DNA of 64,000 bases from Rhizobium sp. P38BS-XIX. Lineage in GTDB: Bacteria; Pseudomonadota; Alphaproteobacteria; Rhizobiales; Rhizobiaceae. The DNA lies in contig NZ_JABAIJ010000014.1 in the NCBI RefSeq assembly GCF_012641435.1, forward strand, positions 62,001 to 126,000, in the 5' to 3' direction. Below the pieces are notes generated by a model, which was given only the letters and a program-made list of their open reading frames with translations, was not told the origin of the DNA and made no database searches. A program made the translations under genes and the position numbers. Each line of letters opens with the position of its first letter. Position 1 is the stretch's first letter. This document shows, one piece after another, positions 9,739 to 18,925 of this stretch.

Positions 9739-10273
9739 TCGCGGCGCGAGTGCGGCATGCCCGGCAAATAGGGTCCCCAAAACTAAATTTATCATTTCGG
9801 TTGATTTTCGACCGAATTGGTATATTTTGCATTTTAGCCGCTGCTTCGGGGTGGGGCAGCGGCGCTCGACCCAAATTGTCTGAAAGAAACCATGTTGAAC
9901 CAGCGTGCAAATATGTCCGTGCAATCGGCTTTCACGGGAGGTCGATTGTCCACGATATAGCCTCTGCCGCTCGCCGCAGACACGCTATTTGCGTCGGGAC
10001 GTGCAGGGCAGGATTGCCAAATTTCGGGGAATGTCGTTGCGAATGCAGCCAGCAATCGGCTTGCTTCGCGTGGTCGTGAAAACAAGCATTCAGTGATCGG
10101 GCGGCGGCGCGATTCATACTCGTCATGAATATCGGTGGCAATGAGATCCGCCCTGCGCTGACGCGCCGGGCGTCGAAGGCGCCTGCGCGCTTTTGGGTTC
10201 AATCGTCATGAAACCTCGGGTCCAAAGCTTCGGCGATGGACCTCCCGTGCTCTTTAAGGACTGACCAAAGAAA
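9739..10273. other. Intergenic region with two hairpins
   Basis: About 535 bases without a convincing gene. Two hairpins lie close together: TTCGGT/ACCGAA at about 9796-9816, and GCCGCTGC (9837-9844) with GCAGCGGC (9856-9863), separated by a T-rich stretch. They could be the dgdA terminator or part of a small RNA. Open frames in both strands here are short, overlap one another and resemble no family. Confidence 0.3.
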
Positions 10274-10636
10274 ATGAAACCAGTACTTATTTCTCTTCTT
10301 GCAGCCGCCGTTACCTTGTCCGGCTGCCAATCGCCGCAGCAGTCATTGGACAGCGCCTATGCCAGCTGCGATCGCATCGGGTTGCGCCCGGGTTCGATGG
10401 AATATCGACGTTGCACGCAAAATATTTACGCGGAGAATCGCCAGAAGTCGGATCAGGCGGCGGCAGCGGTCGCCGTCGGTGTGGCGGCTACGGCGGTTGG
10501 CGCCTATGCCATCTCCGAAGCCTCCAAGAAGAAGGATCGGAGGGATCGCGACCGGTATTATCCGGATCGCAGACGATACTATGACGATTATCCGCGGCGC
10601 CCCGGCTATCCCTATGGGACGCGGCCCAACTGGTAA
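10274..10636 (+). CDS. Putative lipoprotein with basic/Tyr-rich tail
   Basis: A 120-aa protein with a lipoprotein signal peptide: MKPVLISLLAAAVTLSGC has a lipobox LSGC with the acylated Cys at residue 18. A short alpha-helical Ala/Val stretch (about 61-78) follows and could be membrane-associated. The last 35 residues are very rich in Arg, Asp, Tyr and Pro. The family is not recognised; similar small Arg/Tyr-tailed lipoproteins are common in Rhizobiales envelopes. It is a single-gene unit with a hairpin just downstream. Confidence 0.72.
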   Translation: MKPVLISLLAAAVTLSGCQSPQQSLDSAYASCDRIGLRPGSMEYRRCTQNIYAENRQKSDQAAAAVAVGVAATAVGAYAISEASKKKDRRDRDRYYPDRRRYYDDYPRRPGYPYGTRPNW

Positions 10637-10644
10637 TCGCTTAG

Positions 10645-10680
10645 TGCCGGATGGAGAGGCTGTTCCTCAGCCGTCCGGCA
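10645..10680 (+). terminator. Hairpin after lipoprotein gene
   Basis: TGCCGGA (10645-10651) pairs with TCCGGCA (10674-10680), and inner GGCTG pairs with CAGCC, giving a stem with an internal bulge a few bases after the lipoprotein stop. No T-run follows. It separates two convergent genes. Confidence 0.5.
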
Positions 10681-10684
10681 TCTC

Positions 10685-11350
10685 TCACAATGGATAATTC
10701 GAATAGATGAGCTTGAGATTTGGATCTTGAGCGATGCTGACCGGCGTGATCAGGTCCTGATCGAGAATGTGCCGGTAACATTGATCGAAATCGTAGCCGC
10801 GCTCGGTGCACTCACCGTCGCGTTGCCATCTCGATTTGACGAGCTTTTTGACAAGCATGTTGTCGATGTTGAGCGCCGATATTTTCTGCACTTTGCCGAT
10901 CGCGATGCCGGCAGCCTTGTAGGCGAGATAGGGCAATTCGCTGCAGTAGATCGCATCGTTGTTGAACGAAAAGAACAGGTCGTAAGGTTTGCCGTAGAGA
11001 GTGCGGGCAAAGGATAGAAGCTGCTGCGCTTTTTCCGGTGTGAGGCGCGGATCGCGATAGATCGCCACGCGCCTGAGCACGCCCCGATTGGCCCAGACGT
11101 TCAGCGGGGTCTCCTTGACCTTCGCGCCGGCCTCGATGACGCTGACGACGCCGTGATCGTTCTTGATGATCCCCATATGCGAAAAGGCCGAGCCCGTGGC
11201 CAATATGATGGCGCTCGATTGGTTGCTGGTCGAAGTCTGGAAGATCAGGTCGCCATCTTGCAAGGCCGGATAATCGCCGCCCATCGCGGTGTAGATGATC
11301 GCGAGCAAGAGACAGACGCACAAGGTTGCGACAGCCATCAGTTTCTTCAT
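10685..11350 (-). CDS. YiiX-like permuted papain-fold (NlpC/P60 superfamily) protein
   Basis: A 221-aa protein beginning MKKLMAVATL with an N-terminal hydrophobic signal or anchor segment (about residues 4-23). It has the hallmarks of YiiX/YebB-like permuted NlpC/P60 enzymes: an early histidine in FSHMGII (H58) and a later cysteine in IYCSELPYLAYKA (C136), reversed relative to classical NlpC/P60. Predicted location is periplasmic or membrane-tethered. The family is thought to act on amide or lipid-linked bonds, but no substrate can be assigned. The GTG at 11362 is an alternative start. Confidence 0.75.
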   Translation of the reverse strand: MKKLMAVATLCVCLLLAIIYTAMGGDYPALQDGDLIFQTSTSNQSSAIILATGSAFSHMGIIKNDHGVVSVIEAGAKVKETPLNVWANRGVLRRVAIYRDPRLTPEKAQQLLSFARTLYGKPYDLFFSFNNDAIYCSELPYLAYKAAGIAIGKVQKISALNIDNMLVKKLVKSRWQRDGECTERGYDFDQCYRHILDQDLITPVSIAQDPNLKLIYSNYPL

Positions 11351-11570
11351 CTTGTCCCCCACAACCGACCACGCCCTCGGTCGATCAATCGTATCGGGCC
11401 TGTGTTACGCCGAAACATGGCGGCCGAAAGGCGGCCTATAGAAACGAAAGAGGCGGATGCAATTCTCGCGTTTGTGGGAGCGCCCGGTGTGACAGTTGAA
11501 GGCATGAAACGGGTGGTTGAGCCGCCCGCTCGTCGCTTATCCGGGTATCCCCATCAAAAGGAGATCATCT

Positions 11571-12320
11571 ATGGGCATGCTGCAGGATAAAGTCGGGATC
11601 ATCACTGGTGCATCGTCGGGGATCGGCCGCGCTGCTGCGCTTCTGTTCAGCGCGCAGGGCGCTGCGCTTGTTTTGAACGCGAGAGGCGAGGCGGCTTTGG
11701 CTGACGTGGGGGACGTCATCCGCGCCCAGGGCGGGCAGGTTCGTATCGTGGCAGGCGATGCCGGTCTGCCGGAAACCCATGAGGCACTAGTCGCTGCCGC
11801 CGTCTCCGCGTTCGGCGGTCTCGATATTGCCTTCAACAATGCGGCGACCATCGGCCCGATCAAGCCGCTTGCCGATGTCTCTGTGGTGGAATGGCAGCAG
11901 ACTCTCGGGTCGAGCCTGACCTCGGCATTCCTTGGCAGTCGTTGCCAGATCCCGGCCATGCTTGCGCGCGGCGGTGGCTCGTTGATTTTCACCTCAAGCT
12001 TCGTTGGCACGAGCGTCGGGCTTCCCGGCATGGCGACCTACGCCGCCGCCAAGGCCGGACTGATGGGCCTGGTGAAGGGCATCACTGCGGATTATGCGGC
12101 CCAGGGGATCAGGGCAAACGCTCTCCTGCCCGGTGGTACGGATACGGCGATGGCAGGGGACGAGGCGCAAAAGGAATGGGCAGCCGGTTTGCATGCCATG
12201 AAGCGCATTGCCCGGCCTGAGGAAATCGCTCAGGCGGCGCTTTTCCTCGCAAGTTCGATGTCGAGCTTCGTTGCCGGCTCCGCATTGTTTGCCGACGGCG
12301 GTAATGCCGCTGTGAAATAG
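11571..12320 (+). CDS. Short-chain dehydrogenase/reductase
   Basis: Classical SDR of 249 aa. The nucleotide-binding motif TGASSGIG is at 12-19, NNA at 89-91, the catalytic Ser at 142-143 and the YxxxK pair at Y157/K161. The C-terminal GSALFADGG matches SDRs that usually end this way. The start at 11571 follows AAAAGGAG by about 7 bases; the longer frame to 11517 is not needed. Substrate is not predictable. An RpiR-type regulator follows on the same strand after 161 bases. Confidence 0.85.
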   Translation: MGMLQDKVGIITGASSGIGRAAALLFSAQGAALVLNARGEAALADVGDVIRAQGGQVRIVAGDAGLPETHEALVAAAVSAFGGLDIAFNNAATIGPIKPLADVSVVEWQQTLGSSLTSAFLGSRCQIPAMLARGGGSLIFTSSFVGTSVGLPGMATYAAAKAGLMGLVKGITADYAAQGIRANALLPGGTDTAMAGDEAQKEWAAGLHAMKRIARPEEIAQAALFLASSMSSFVAGSALFADGGNAAVK

Positions 12321-12481
12321 CGATCCATGTTCTGCCGATCCGTCCAGGGATGGATCGGCGGCATATGATACGAAAACACTGCCCCATGGATGACGGATTA
12401 GGCGCACGCTCAGTTGCGAGTTGTGTGCCATTCCTGTTTTGCGGTTTCCCGCAGGCGAAGCCTCGGCTATGCAGGGAAAAA

Positions 12482-13366
12482 ATGAATGACACAGGAAGCA
12501 GAGCAATGCAGTCGGAGTTGAACGATCGTTTCCAGCAGCATCGGTCGAAGCTCAGTCGGTCGGAGTTGGCCGTGGCCGAACATCTGCTTGCGATGCCGCT
12601 CGAGGTTCTGATCTTTCGCAGCGCCGAAGAAATCGCGTCCGAGACGGGCACAAGCGACGCAACCGTGATTCGAACGGCAAAACGTCTCGGCTTCACCGGC
12701 CTTCCGGAGCTCAAGAGAATTTGCGGCCGTTCGCTGGCGGCAACGACACCGCCGAGCAAGCGCCTGGAGCAGCGCTTTCGCGCGACAGGCAGCGATATGA
12801 CGAAGATCGCCAGGCAGATGTTTGCTGCTGCCCAGGAGGCGCTGAAATCATCGGAAGGGCTTGCCGAAGGAGAGGAGCTCGGTCAGGCGATCGCGCTGAT
12901 CGAGCAGGCCGATACCGTATGGAGCCTCGGCATCGGGACGGCCGAGGCCGTGGCGAAGCACTGTGCCGTCGGTCTTAGCAGGGCAGGCATTCGGACCCGG
13001 ACATCGGGAGCCACCGGCTTTTCACTTGCCAACGAACTCGTCGATGTGCGCAGCGGCGACGCGATCATTCTCTTCCATGCCCTGCGCGATATGGCGGAAT
13101 TGAAGCTCATCGCCGATCAGGGCAGGGCGAACGGCATCTCGGTCATTCTCGTCAGCGGTGTTCAGTTGCAGGCCCTGTATGCCGACAAGGTATCCGTGGT
13201 GCTTCGATGTGTCGGCGTGCCGACGAAGCTCGCAAGCTGGAACCTGAGCGCCATGGTGATCGCAGACATCCTTGCCTACGGGGTTTCTGTTCGAAACCCA
13301 GCTCAGGCGATCGAGGCGAAGGAGCGGCTCGCAACGCTGCGCCGTGGCGTCGGCTCGGCCGATTGA
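12482..13366 (+). CDS. RpiR/MurR-family transcriptional regulator (HTH + SIS)
   Basis: 294 aa from ATG 12482 (AGGG upstream); ATG 12506 with AGGA is an equally good alternative. The N-terminal RpiR helix-turn-helix is visible (LSRSELAVAEHLLAMPLEV, then ETGTSDATVIRTAKRLGF). It is followed by a SIS sugar-phosphate-binding domain (SLGIGTAEAVAKHCAVGLSR, then DAIILFHAL). Such regulators sense phosphosugars. The neighbours are an SDR upstream and the ferric-citrate operon 277 bases downstream, so its target is unclear. It is unlike FecI/FecR, the usual fec regulators. Confidence 0.8.
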   Translation: MNDTGSRAMQSELNDRFQQHRSKLSRSELAVAEHLLAMPLEVLIFRSAEEIASETGTSDATVIRTAKRLGFTGLPELKRICGRSLAATTPPSKRLEQRFRATGSDMTKIARQMFAAAQEALKSSEGLAEGEELGQAIALIEQADTVWSLGIGTAEAVAKHCAVGLSRAGIRTRTSGATGFSLANELVDVRSGDAIILFHALRDMAELKLIADQGRANGISVILVSGVQLQALYADKVSVVLRCVGVPTKLASWNLSAMVIADILAYGVSVRNPAQAIEAKERLATLRRGVGSAD

Positions 13367-13643
13367 TGTTAAAAACATGATTTTTTTGGTAATGTTTGTT
13401 TGAAATCTTCGCTACATTATTGTAGTGAGGCCGACAGTCACTATCGTCTCGTCGAAACCGTACCAAACATCATGACCCAGAACTTCCGTAAAAAGGCTCA
13501 TCCGCGCCTGCGAGCGCCGCCGAAATACTGCGGCTGATCGCTCAGTCTTCTCCAGTCGAAATTTCGAACATCACATTGGCGCGCCAGGCTTGCCGGGCAT
13601 GGCGAAAAATTACGCTTATCCAGCGATATCAGGGGAATATCCG

Positions 13644-15833
13644 ATGAACATCACCACGCGGGCCATTAGGGCGGCCCTTCTTTCCAGTGTCGTGCTGACG
13701 CCGTTGCATGGCTACGCTCAGGAAGCCGGCAAGACCGCAACCGATGCTCAAAACGCTGGGGCAGCGGATGCGACGCAACTGGAAGCGATCACGATTACCG
13801 GCAACTGGCTTGATCAGCCCAATGCCGAAAAGGTCCTCAAGCATCCCGGCGCGCGAACGATCATCAGTCAGGATCAGTACGAGGCACGCGGCGCCTTCGA
13901 TGTGCGCGATGCGCTCAACCAGGTGCCTGGCGTCCAGGTTCAAGATAGCAGCGGTACGGGCGGTAGCGATGTTTCCCTCAATCTCGGCGTTCGAGGATTG
14001 ACGTCCCGTCTCTCGCCCCGCTCGACCGTGCTGATGGACGGCATCCCCTTGTCGTATGCGCCTTACGGTCAGCCGCAACTGTCGCTGTTTCCGCTAGTGC
14101 TTGGCAATGTCGATACGATCGACGTCGTGCGTGGCGCAGGCTCCGTGCGCTACGGTCCGCAGAATGTCGGCGGCATTATCAATTTCGTGACCCGGCCGAT
14201 CCCCCAAGACTTCACCGCAAGCTTCTCGTCGGGGGCAGAGGCTGCCGGCAACGGCAATGTCAAGGCAACGCCGAGCTTCCTGCTTGGTGGTACGAGCGAT
14301 AATGGCCTCGGCGGCGCTTTCCTCTATTCCGGTATCCACGGCCAGGGATATCGCGACAGCAACGACCGCAGCGATATCGACGACTTTATCCTGAAGGGCA
14401 AGTATGAGCTGTCCGACACGGATACGCTGAGCGCCGAGTACCATCACTATCAGGGCGAAGGCAAAATGCCGGGCGGCCTGACGACCGCCGAATTTACCGC
14501 CGATCCCTATCAGTCCACGCGCAAGTACGACGACTTTAGCGGACGCCGCAACGATGTCTCGCTGCGCTACCAGCACAATGACGGCGAGAACAATTTCGAG
14601 ATTCTCGGCTACTATGTGAATTCTTTCCGCGGCAGCCATGTCGAACAGCAGGGAACTGGCGCGAGCGCCAACCTTTATCGTCTTACATCCGCACCGCGCG
14701 ACTATGAGTATTTTGGTATTGAGCCACGATATTCACGCGTTTTCGACACCGGCGACATCAGCCACGAGGTAACGGTCGGTTATCGTTTCCTCTGGGAGCA
14801 AAGCTCCGAAGTCGCGGCGAGAACCGCCTACTACAATCGCGCCACCGGCATCGATCCCTACAGTCTCTCGATGAATACCTACCAGACGAGCGATGGCGGC
14901 ACGACCGCGCATGCTTTCTATATCGATGACAAGATCGAGATCGGGGATTGGACGATAACGCCCGGCGTTCGCTACGAAATCATCAGCACGCATAATGACG
15001 TCACCAATCTGGCCAGCGGTGTTGTCACCAGCACTATCTCGCCGTCGATCGACGCCCGCGAGCTGCTACCGACGATTTCGGCTTCCTACAAGCTCAATGA
15101 TTCCTGGAGCGTCTTCGGCAATGTCGGCGTCTCGTTCGGTCCGGAGCAATATAGCCAGCTCGCATCGACGACCGACGGCCTGCATCCCGAAAAGGCAACC
15201 ACCTACGAACTCGGCACGCACTACGAGGGCGATAGCTGGAAAGCCGAGCTGACGGCGTTCTACATCGATTTCGACAAGGAACTCTATCTCAGCCGCAGCA
15301 TCGTCGGTGATGGCATGTGGACCGATCTTGGAGCGACCAAGCATCAGGGCATCGAGGCGGCGGCACAATATGATCTCGGAAGCCTGACGTCGGCATTGGA
15401 TGGCATGTCGGTCTATGCCAACTACACCTTTACCCAGGCGACGTATGAGGCTGGTGCATTCAAGGGCAAGGATCTGCCCTTCTACTCGCGTAATTTCGGA
15501 ACGGTCGGTGCCAGCTATCGCTACGATGACTGGGTCCTCAACGCCGATGTGACGGCGCAATCGAAGCAGCGCTCGCCCGGGACTGCAACGGATGGCGCAA
15601 CATATGTCACAGAGGAGGATGCGACCGGTCGTCTCGGTGATATCCCGGGCTACGGTATCGTCAATCTGCGCGTGGCCTACCAGCCGGAAGACAAGAAGAA
15701 CGCGCCGAAACTCGCGTTCGGCGTCAAGAACCTGTTCGACAAGGTCTACTTCACGCGGTCGACCGACAACAATGGCGGCAAGTTCGTCGGCCAGCCGCGC
15801 ACCTTCTTCGTCAATGCGTCTATTGCCTTTTAA
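13644..15833 (+). CDS. fecA: Ferric dicitrate TonB-dependent outer-membrane receptor
   Basis: Outer-membrane beta-barrel transporter of 729 aa. The start at 13644 (MNITTRAIRA) follows AGGGGA by about 7 bases; a signal peptide ends near residue 25 (HGYAQ). The TonB box/plug begins by residue 50 (ITITGNWL). Plug motifs closely match E. coli FecA: HPGARTIIS, NQVPGVQVQDSSGTGGSD, GVRGLTSRLSPRSTVLMDG and RGAGSVRYGPQNVGG. The roughly 80-residue periplasmic signalling domain of E. coli FecA is absent, consistent with no fecI or fecR nearby. First gene of fecABCDE. Confidence 0.9.
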   Translation: MNITTRAIRAALLSSVVLTPLHGYAQEAGKTATDAQNAGAADATQLEAITITGNWLDQPNAEKVLKHPGARTIISQDQYEARGAFDVRDALNQVPGVQVQDSSGTGGSDVSLNLGVRGLTSRLSPRSTVLMDGIPLSYAPYGQPQLSLFPLVLGNVDTIDVVRGAGSVRYGPQNVGGIINFVTRPIPQDFTASFSSGAEAAGNGNVKATPSFLLGGTSDNGLGGAFLYSGIHGQGYRDSNDRSDIDDFILKGKYELSDTDTLSAEYHHYQGEGKMPGGLTTAEFTADPYQSTRKYDDFSGRRNDVSLRYQHNDGENNFEILGYYVNSFRGSHVEQQGTGASANLYRLTSAPRDYEYFGIEPRYSRVFDTGDISHEVTVGYRFLWEQSSEVAARTAYYNRATGIDPYSLSMNTYQTSDGGTTAHAFYIDDKIEIGDWTITPGVRYEIISTHNDVTNLASGVVTSTISPSIDARELLPTISASYKLNDSWSVFGNVGVSFGPEQYSQLASTTDGLHPEKATTYELGTHYEGDSWKAELTAFYIDFDKELYLSRSIVGDGMWTDLGATKHQGIEAAAQYDLGSLTSALDGMSVYANYTFTQATYEAGAFKGKDLPFYSRNFGTVGASYRYDDWVLNADVTAQSKQRSPGTATDGATYVTEEDATGRLGDIPGYGIVNLRVAYQPEDKKNAPKLAFGVKNLFDKVYFTRSTDNNGGKFVGQPRTFFVNASIAF

Positions 15834-15914
15834 AGGCTTGCTTTGGCCGGCATTCGCGATCATGGATGCCGGTCACTTAACAAGAGTAAAAAACTCTGCT
15901 TAAGGTGCCGCCCG

Positions 15915-16901
15915 ATGTCAGGGCGGCCATCGAACGTTACGGGACCGAGCATTTCAATGCTGCAAAAACATCTGTCACGGCGGGATCTGCATAAGCATAT
16001 GGCCCGCGCCCTTGCGGTTTTGCTGGCGTCGCCGGCAGGCTTTCGTGCGGCTGCGGCAATGGCCGCCCAAAGCAGACAGATTGCCCATCTGCTCGGCACG
16101 ACCAAAATCGACGGCATGCCTTCGCGCGTCGTTGCACTCGAATTTTCGTTCGTCCAAGCGCTCGATGCGCTCGGTGTCGTGCCCGTCGGCATCACGGACG
16201 ACAATCAGGCCAAGCGCATCGATCAGCTGCTCGGCAAGCATATCGATTACAGCTCCGTTGGGACGCGACTGGAGCCGAACCTCGAACTCGTCAGCGCCTT
16301 GATGCCGGATCTCGTCATCGCGGACGAGACGCGTCATTCTGCCATCTATCAGCAGCTGGGTGCGATCGCGCCGACGATCGTGCTGAACAGCTGGGAGGGC
16401 GACTATGCGACCATCAAGGGTTCGGTCGTCGTGATTGCCGATGCGCTGGGAGACAAGGCGAGGGGCGAGAAGGCCATCGCCGACCACGAGGCGACCATTG
16501 CCGGCCTTGCGGCCAAAATTCCCGCAGGTGAGAAGCGGCGCTTCCTGCTTGCGGTCGCTACACCGGATTCCATGAGCCTGCACACATCCTCGTCCTTCAC
16601 CGGATCGGTCTTCAAGGCCATCGGTTTGACGCCTGCTGTCGAATCGTCGAAGGCGGTTGAGAGCGGCGCCGGGCTGGAGCGCCTGATCGCCATCAATCCT
16701 GACGTGCTTCTCGTTGCCACCGATGCCGGCGGCACCGTGCTCGATCAGTGGAAAAGCAATAGCGCCTTTGCCAATGTTGCGGCGGTGAAATCAGGCAAGA
16801 TCTTCGAGGTCGATCGCAACCAGTTCTCTCGCTTCCGCGGGTTGAAAACGGCGGAAATGATCGTCCGCGAAATCCTCGCAAAGGTCTATGATGCCGGGTA
16901 G
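15915..16901 (+). CDS. fecB: Ferric citrate periplasmic binding protein, Tat signal
   Basis: Class III binding protein for ferric citrate, about 328 aa from ATG 15915 (AAGG upstream); ATG 15957 is an alternative. The N-terminus carries a twin-arginine motif, LSRRDLHKHMARALAVLLAS, so export as a folded protein by the Tat route is likely. The mature part shows the usual pattern of this family: SRVVALEFSFVQALDALGV near the start and DVLLVATDAGG near the end. It lies between fecA and fecC, 6 bases before the latter. Confidence 0.87.
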   Translation: MSGRPSNVTGPSISMLQKHLSRRDLHKHMARALAVLLASPAGFRAAAAMAAQSRQIAHLLGTTKIDGMPSRVVALEFSFVQALDALGVVPVGITDDNQAKRIDQLLGKHIDYSSVGTRLEPNLELVSALMPDLVIADETRHSAIYQQLGAIAPTIVLNSWEGDYATIKGSVVVIADALGDKARGEKAIADHEATIAGLAAKIPAGEKRRFLLAVATPDSMSLHTSSSFTGSVFKAIGLTPAVESSKAVESGAGLERLIAINPDVLLVATDAGGTVLDQWKSNSAFANVAAVKSGKIFEVDRNQFSRFRGLKTAEMIVREILAKVYDAG

Positions 16902-16907
16902 ACGCGC

Positions 16908-17918
16908 ATGAGCGGCGGTGATCTTGCGGTAATGCGGCCGACGGGCGGCCGGACCATTTTGCTTGGAATCATTTTCCTGACGGCGTTGGTCGGCATCGTG
17001 ATATCAGGCATTTCCTTTGGTGTTTCGCAGCTGCCGGTCACCCGCGCGCTGCAATTACTTCTAGCGTCCGATGGTTCGCCGGATAGCGCCCTTGTCTGGG
17101 ACGTCCGCATGCCGCGAGCAATGCTGGCGTTGCTTATCGGAACAAATCTCGCCATTGCCGGCGTGCTGATCCAGACGTTGACGCGCAACCCGCTTGCCTC
17201 TCCACAAACCTTCGGCATCAATGCCGGCGCATCGCTGATGATTGTCGTCTGCCTGATCGCGATGCCCGGCTTGCGCGGTGCCGGCACAATATGGCCAGCC
17301 TTCATTGGCGCGGCTGCGGTGGGGTTTGCGATGTGGGCGCTATCGGTCTCCGGGACCATGAACGACATGAAGCTGGCGCTTGCGGGCATTTCCATTCAGC
17401 TGGTTCTCTCAGCGCTCGTGCAAGCGATCCTGATTGCCAATAATGCAGCCCAGGATATCGTCTACTGGCTCGCCGGGTCTATTAACGGCGCGCAATGGAG
17501 CAAGGTCGCGGTTATCCTGCCTTTCACGCTTCTCGGCGGCGGAGCGGCTCTGACGGCCGGCCGCCATTTCGGCGTGCTGGCGCTGGACGAGACGACCGGC
17601 GTGTCGCTTGGCCAGAACGCGCGGCGTGTCGGCGGTCTCGCGGCCGCACTCATCGTCATCCTTGCGGGCTCGGCCGTAGCCGTCGGCGGCCCGATCGGCT
17701 TTATCGGCCTGCTCGTGCCTCATATCGTGCGCCGTCTTGCGGGCAGCGATCAATTGACCGTCATCGCCCTGAGTGCCCTGGCCGGCCCATTGCTGTTAAG
17801 TGGTGCCGATCTGATCGGGCGTGTCGCCGCTTTCCCGGCAGAAATGCCTGTCGGCATCGTGACCGCATTGATTGGCGCGCCGGCCTTCCTCGTCATTCTC
17901 TGGCAGCAGAGGTCGTGA
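16908..17918 (+). CDS. fecC: Ferric citrate ABC transporter permease FecC
   Basis: BtuC/FecCD-family permease of 336 aa with about ten hydrophobic segments. Family motifs visible: RMPRAMLALLIGTNLAIAGV, LIQTLTRNPLASPQTFGINA and GFIGLLVPHIVRRLAG. It forms the inner-membrane channel with FecD. The gene follows fecB by 6 bases and its stop overlaps the fecD start (TGATG), so translation is probably coupled. Confidence 0.88.
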   Translation: MSGGDLAVMRPTGGRTILLGIIFLTALVGIVISGISFGVSQLPVTRALQLLLASDGSPDSALVWDVRMPRAMLALLIGTNLAIAGVLIQTLTRNPLASPQTFGINAGASLMIVVCLIAMPGLRGAGTIWPAFIGAAAVGFAMWALSVSGTMNDMKLALAGISIQLVLSALVQAILIANNAAQDIVYWLAGSINGAQWSKVAVILPFTLLGGGAALTAGRHFGVLALDETTGVSLGQNARRVGGLAAALIVILAGSAVAVGGPIGFIGLLVPHIVRRLAGSDQLTVIALSALAGPLLLSGADLIGRVAAFPAEMPVGIVTALIGAPAFLVILWQQRS

Positions 17919-18925
17919 TGAGCGTCGGCACTGTCTCTCCCGCAAGCCACCGCACCACGACCGTCTGCGTCGCCATTGCCGTTCTCATTCTCATCGTTGC
18001 GGTTCTCGGCATGACGATCGGCGCCGTCAGTCTTTCGATCGGACAGGTTCTTGATGGTATTGCCGGCGGCAAAAGCGCTTTCATCGTCAGAGAATATCGC
18101 GCGCCACGCGTCATCGTCTCCATCTTGGCGGGGGCTTCCTTCGGTGTCGCCGGCACATTTCTGCAGGGCGCGCTGCGCAATCCGCTGGCATCGCCTGATG
18201 TCGTCGGCATTACCAAGTGCGCCGGGCTTGGCGCGTTTCTCGTCGGCATCCTGACGCCGGCCGCCTGGGCGGTTTGGGCGATCCCTGCGGGCGTGGTGGC
18301 TGGCGCCCTCATCGGCGCGACAGCGCTGCTGGCGATCGGGCGGAGCTTTGGTGGCGGCATTGCGGCGTTGGCACTGGTCGGCGTTGCGATCGGGCTGCTG
18401 GCTCATGCCTTCATGCAATATGTCATGGTGCTTTTTCCAACCCGCGCGGATCAATCCATGGTCTGGCTCGCCGGCAGTGTCTACGGCAGCACCATGACCG
18501 ACGTGTTCGTCCTTGCGCTTTGGCTCGCCGCTTGCATTCCGCTGGTGCTGATTGCGGCAATCCGCCTTGATGCCGGTGGCTTTGGTGACGATACATTGAC
18601 AAGCCTCGGGCTTTCTCCCGGCCTGTTGCGTGGAGGCCTCATTCTTGTCTCCGTGCTGCTATGTGCCGGCAGTGTCGCCGCCGTCGGCAGCATGGGCTTC
18701 CTTGGGCTGCTTGCGCCGCATGCTGCCCGCCTTCTCGTCGGCCCGCGTGCGCGCCATGTCGTTCCGGCCAGCGCACTCATCGGCGGGCTGACATTGTCGT
18801 CTGCTGATCTTATCGGTCGCCTCGTCGCCCTGCCGAACGAGATTCCGGCCGGTATTGTCGCGGCCGTGGTTGGTGGCCCTTATCTCATCTTCCTGCTGAT
18901 CAAGGAGGCAGGCCGCCATGACTGA
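17918..18925 (+). CDS. fecD: Ferric citrate ABC transporter permease FecD
   Basis: Second FecCD-family permease, 335 aa. Motifs: YRAPRVIVSILAGASFGVAG, LQGALRNPLASPDVVGITK and GFLGLLAPHAARLLVG. The ATG at 17918 overlaps the fecC stop; the frame upstream to 17495 is a shadow of fecC and is not part of the gene. It overlaps fecE by 8 bases. Partner of FecC in the iron-citrate channel. Confidence 0.88.
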   Translation: MSVGTVSPASHRTTTVCVAIAVLILIVAVLGMTIGAVSLSIGQVLDGIAGGKSAFIVREYRAPRVIVSILAGASFGVAGTFLQGALRNPLASPDVVGITKCAGLGAFLVGILTPAAWAVWAIPAGVVAGALIGATALLAIGRSFGGGIAALALVGVAIGLLAHAFMQYVMVLFPTRADQSMVWLAGSVYGSTMTDVFVLALWLAACIPLVLIAAIRLDAGGFGDDTLTSLGLSPGLLRGGLILVSVLLCAGSVAAVGSMGFLGLLAPHAARLLVGPRARHVVPASALIGGLTLSSADLIGRLVALPNEIPAGIVAAVVGGPYLIFLLIKEAGRHD

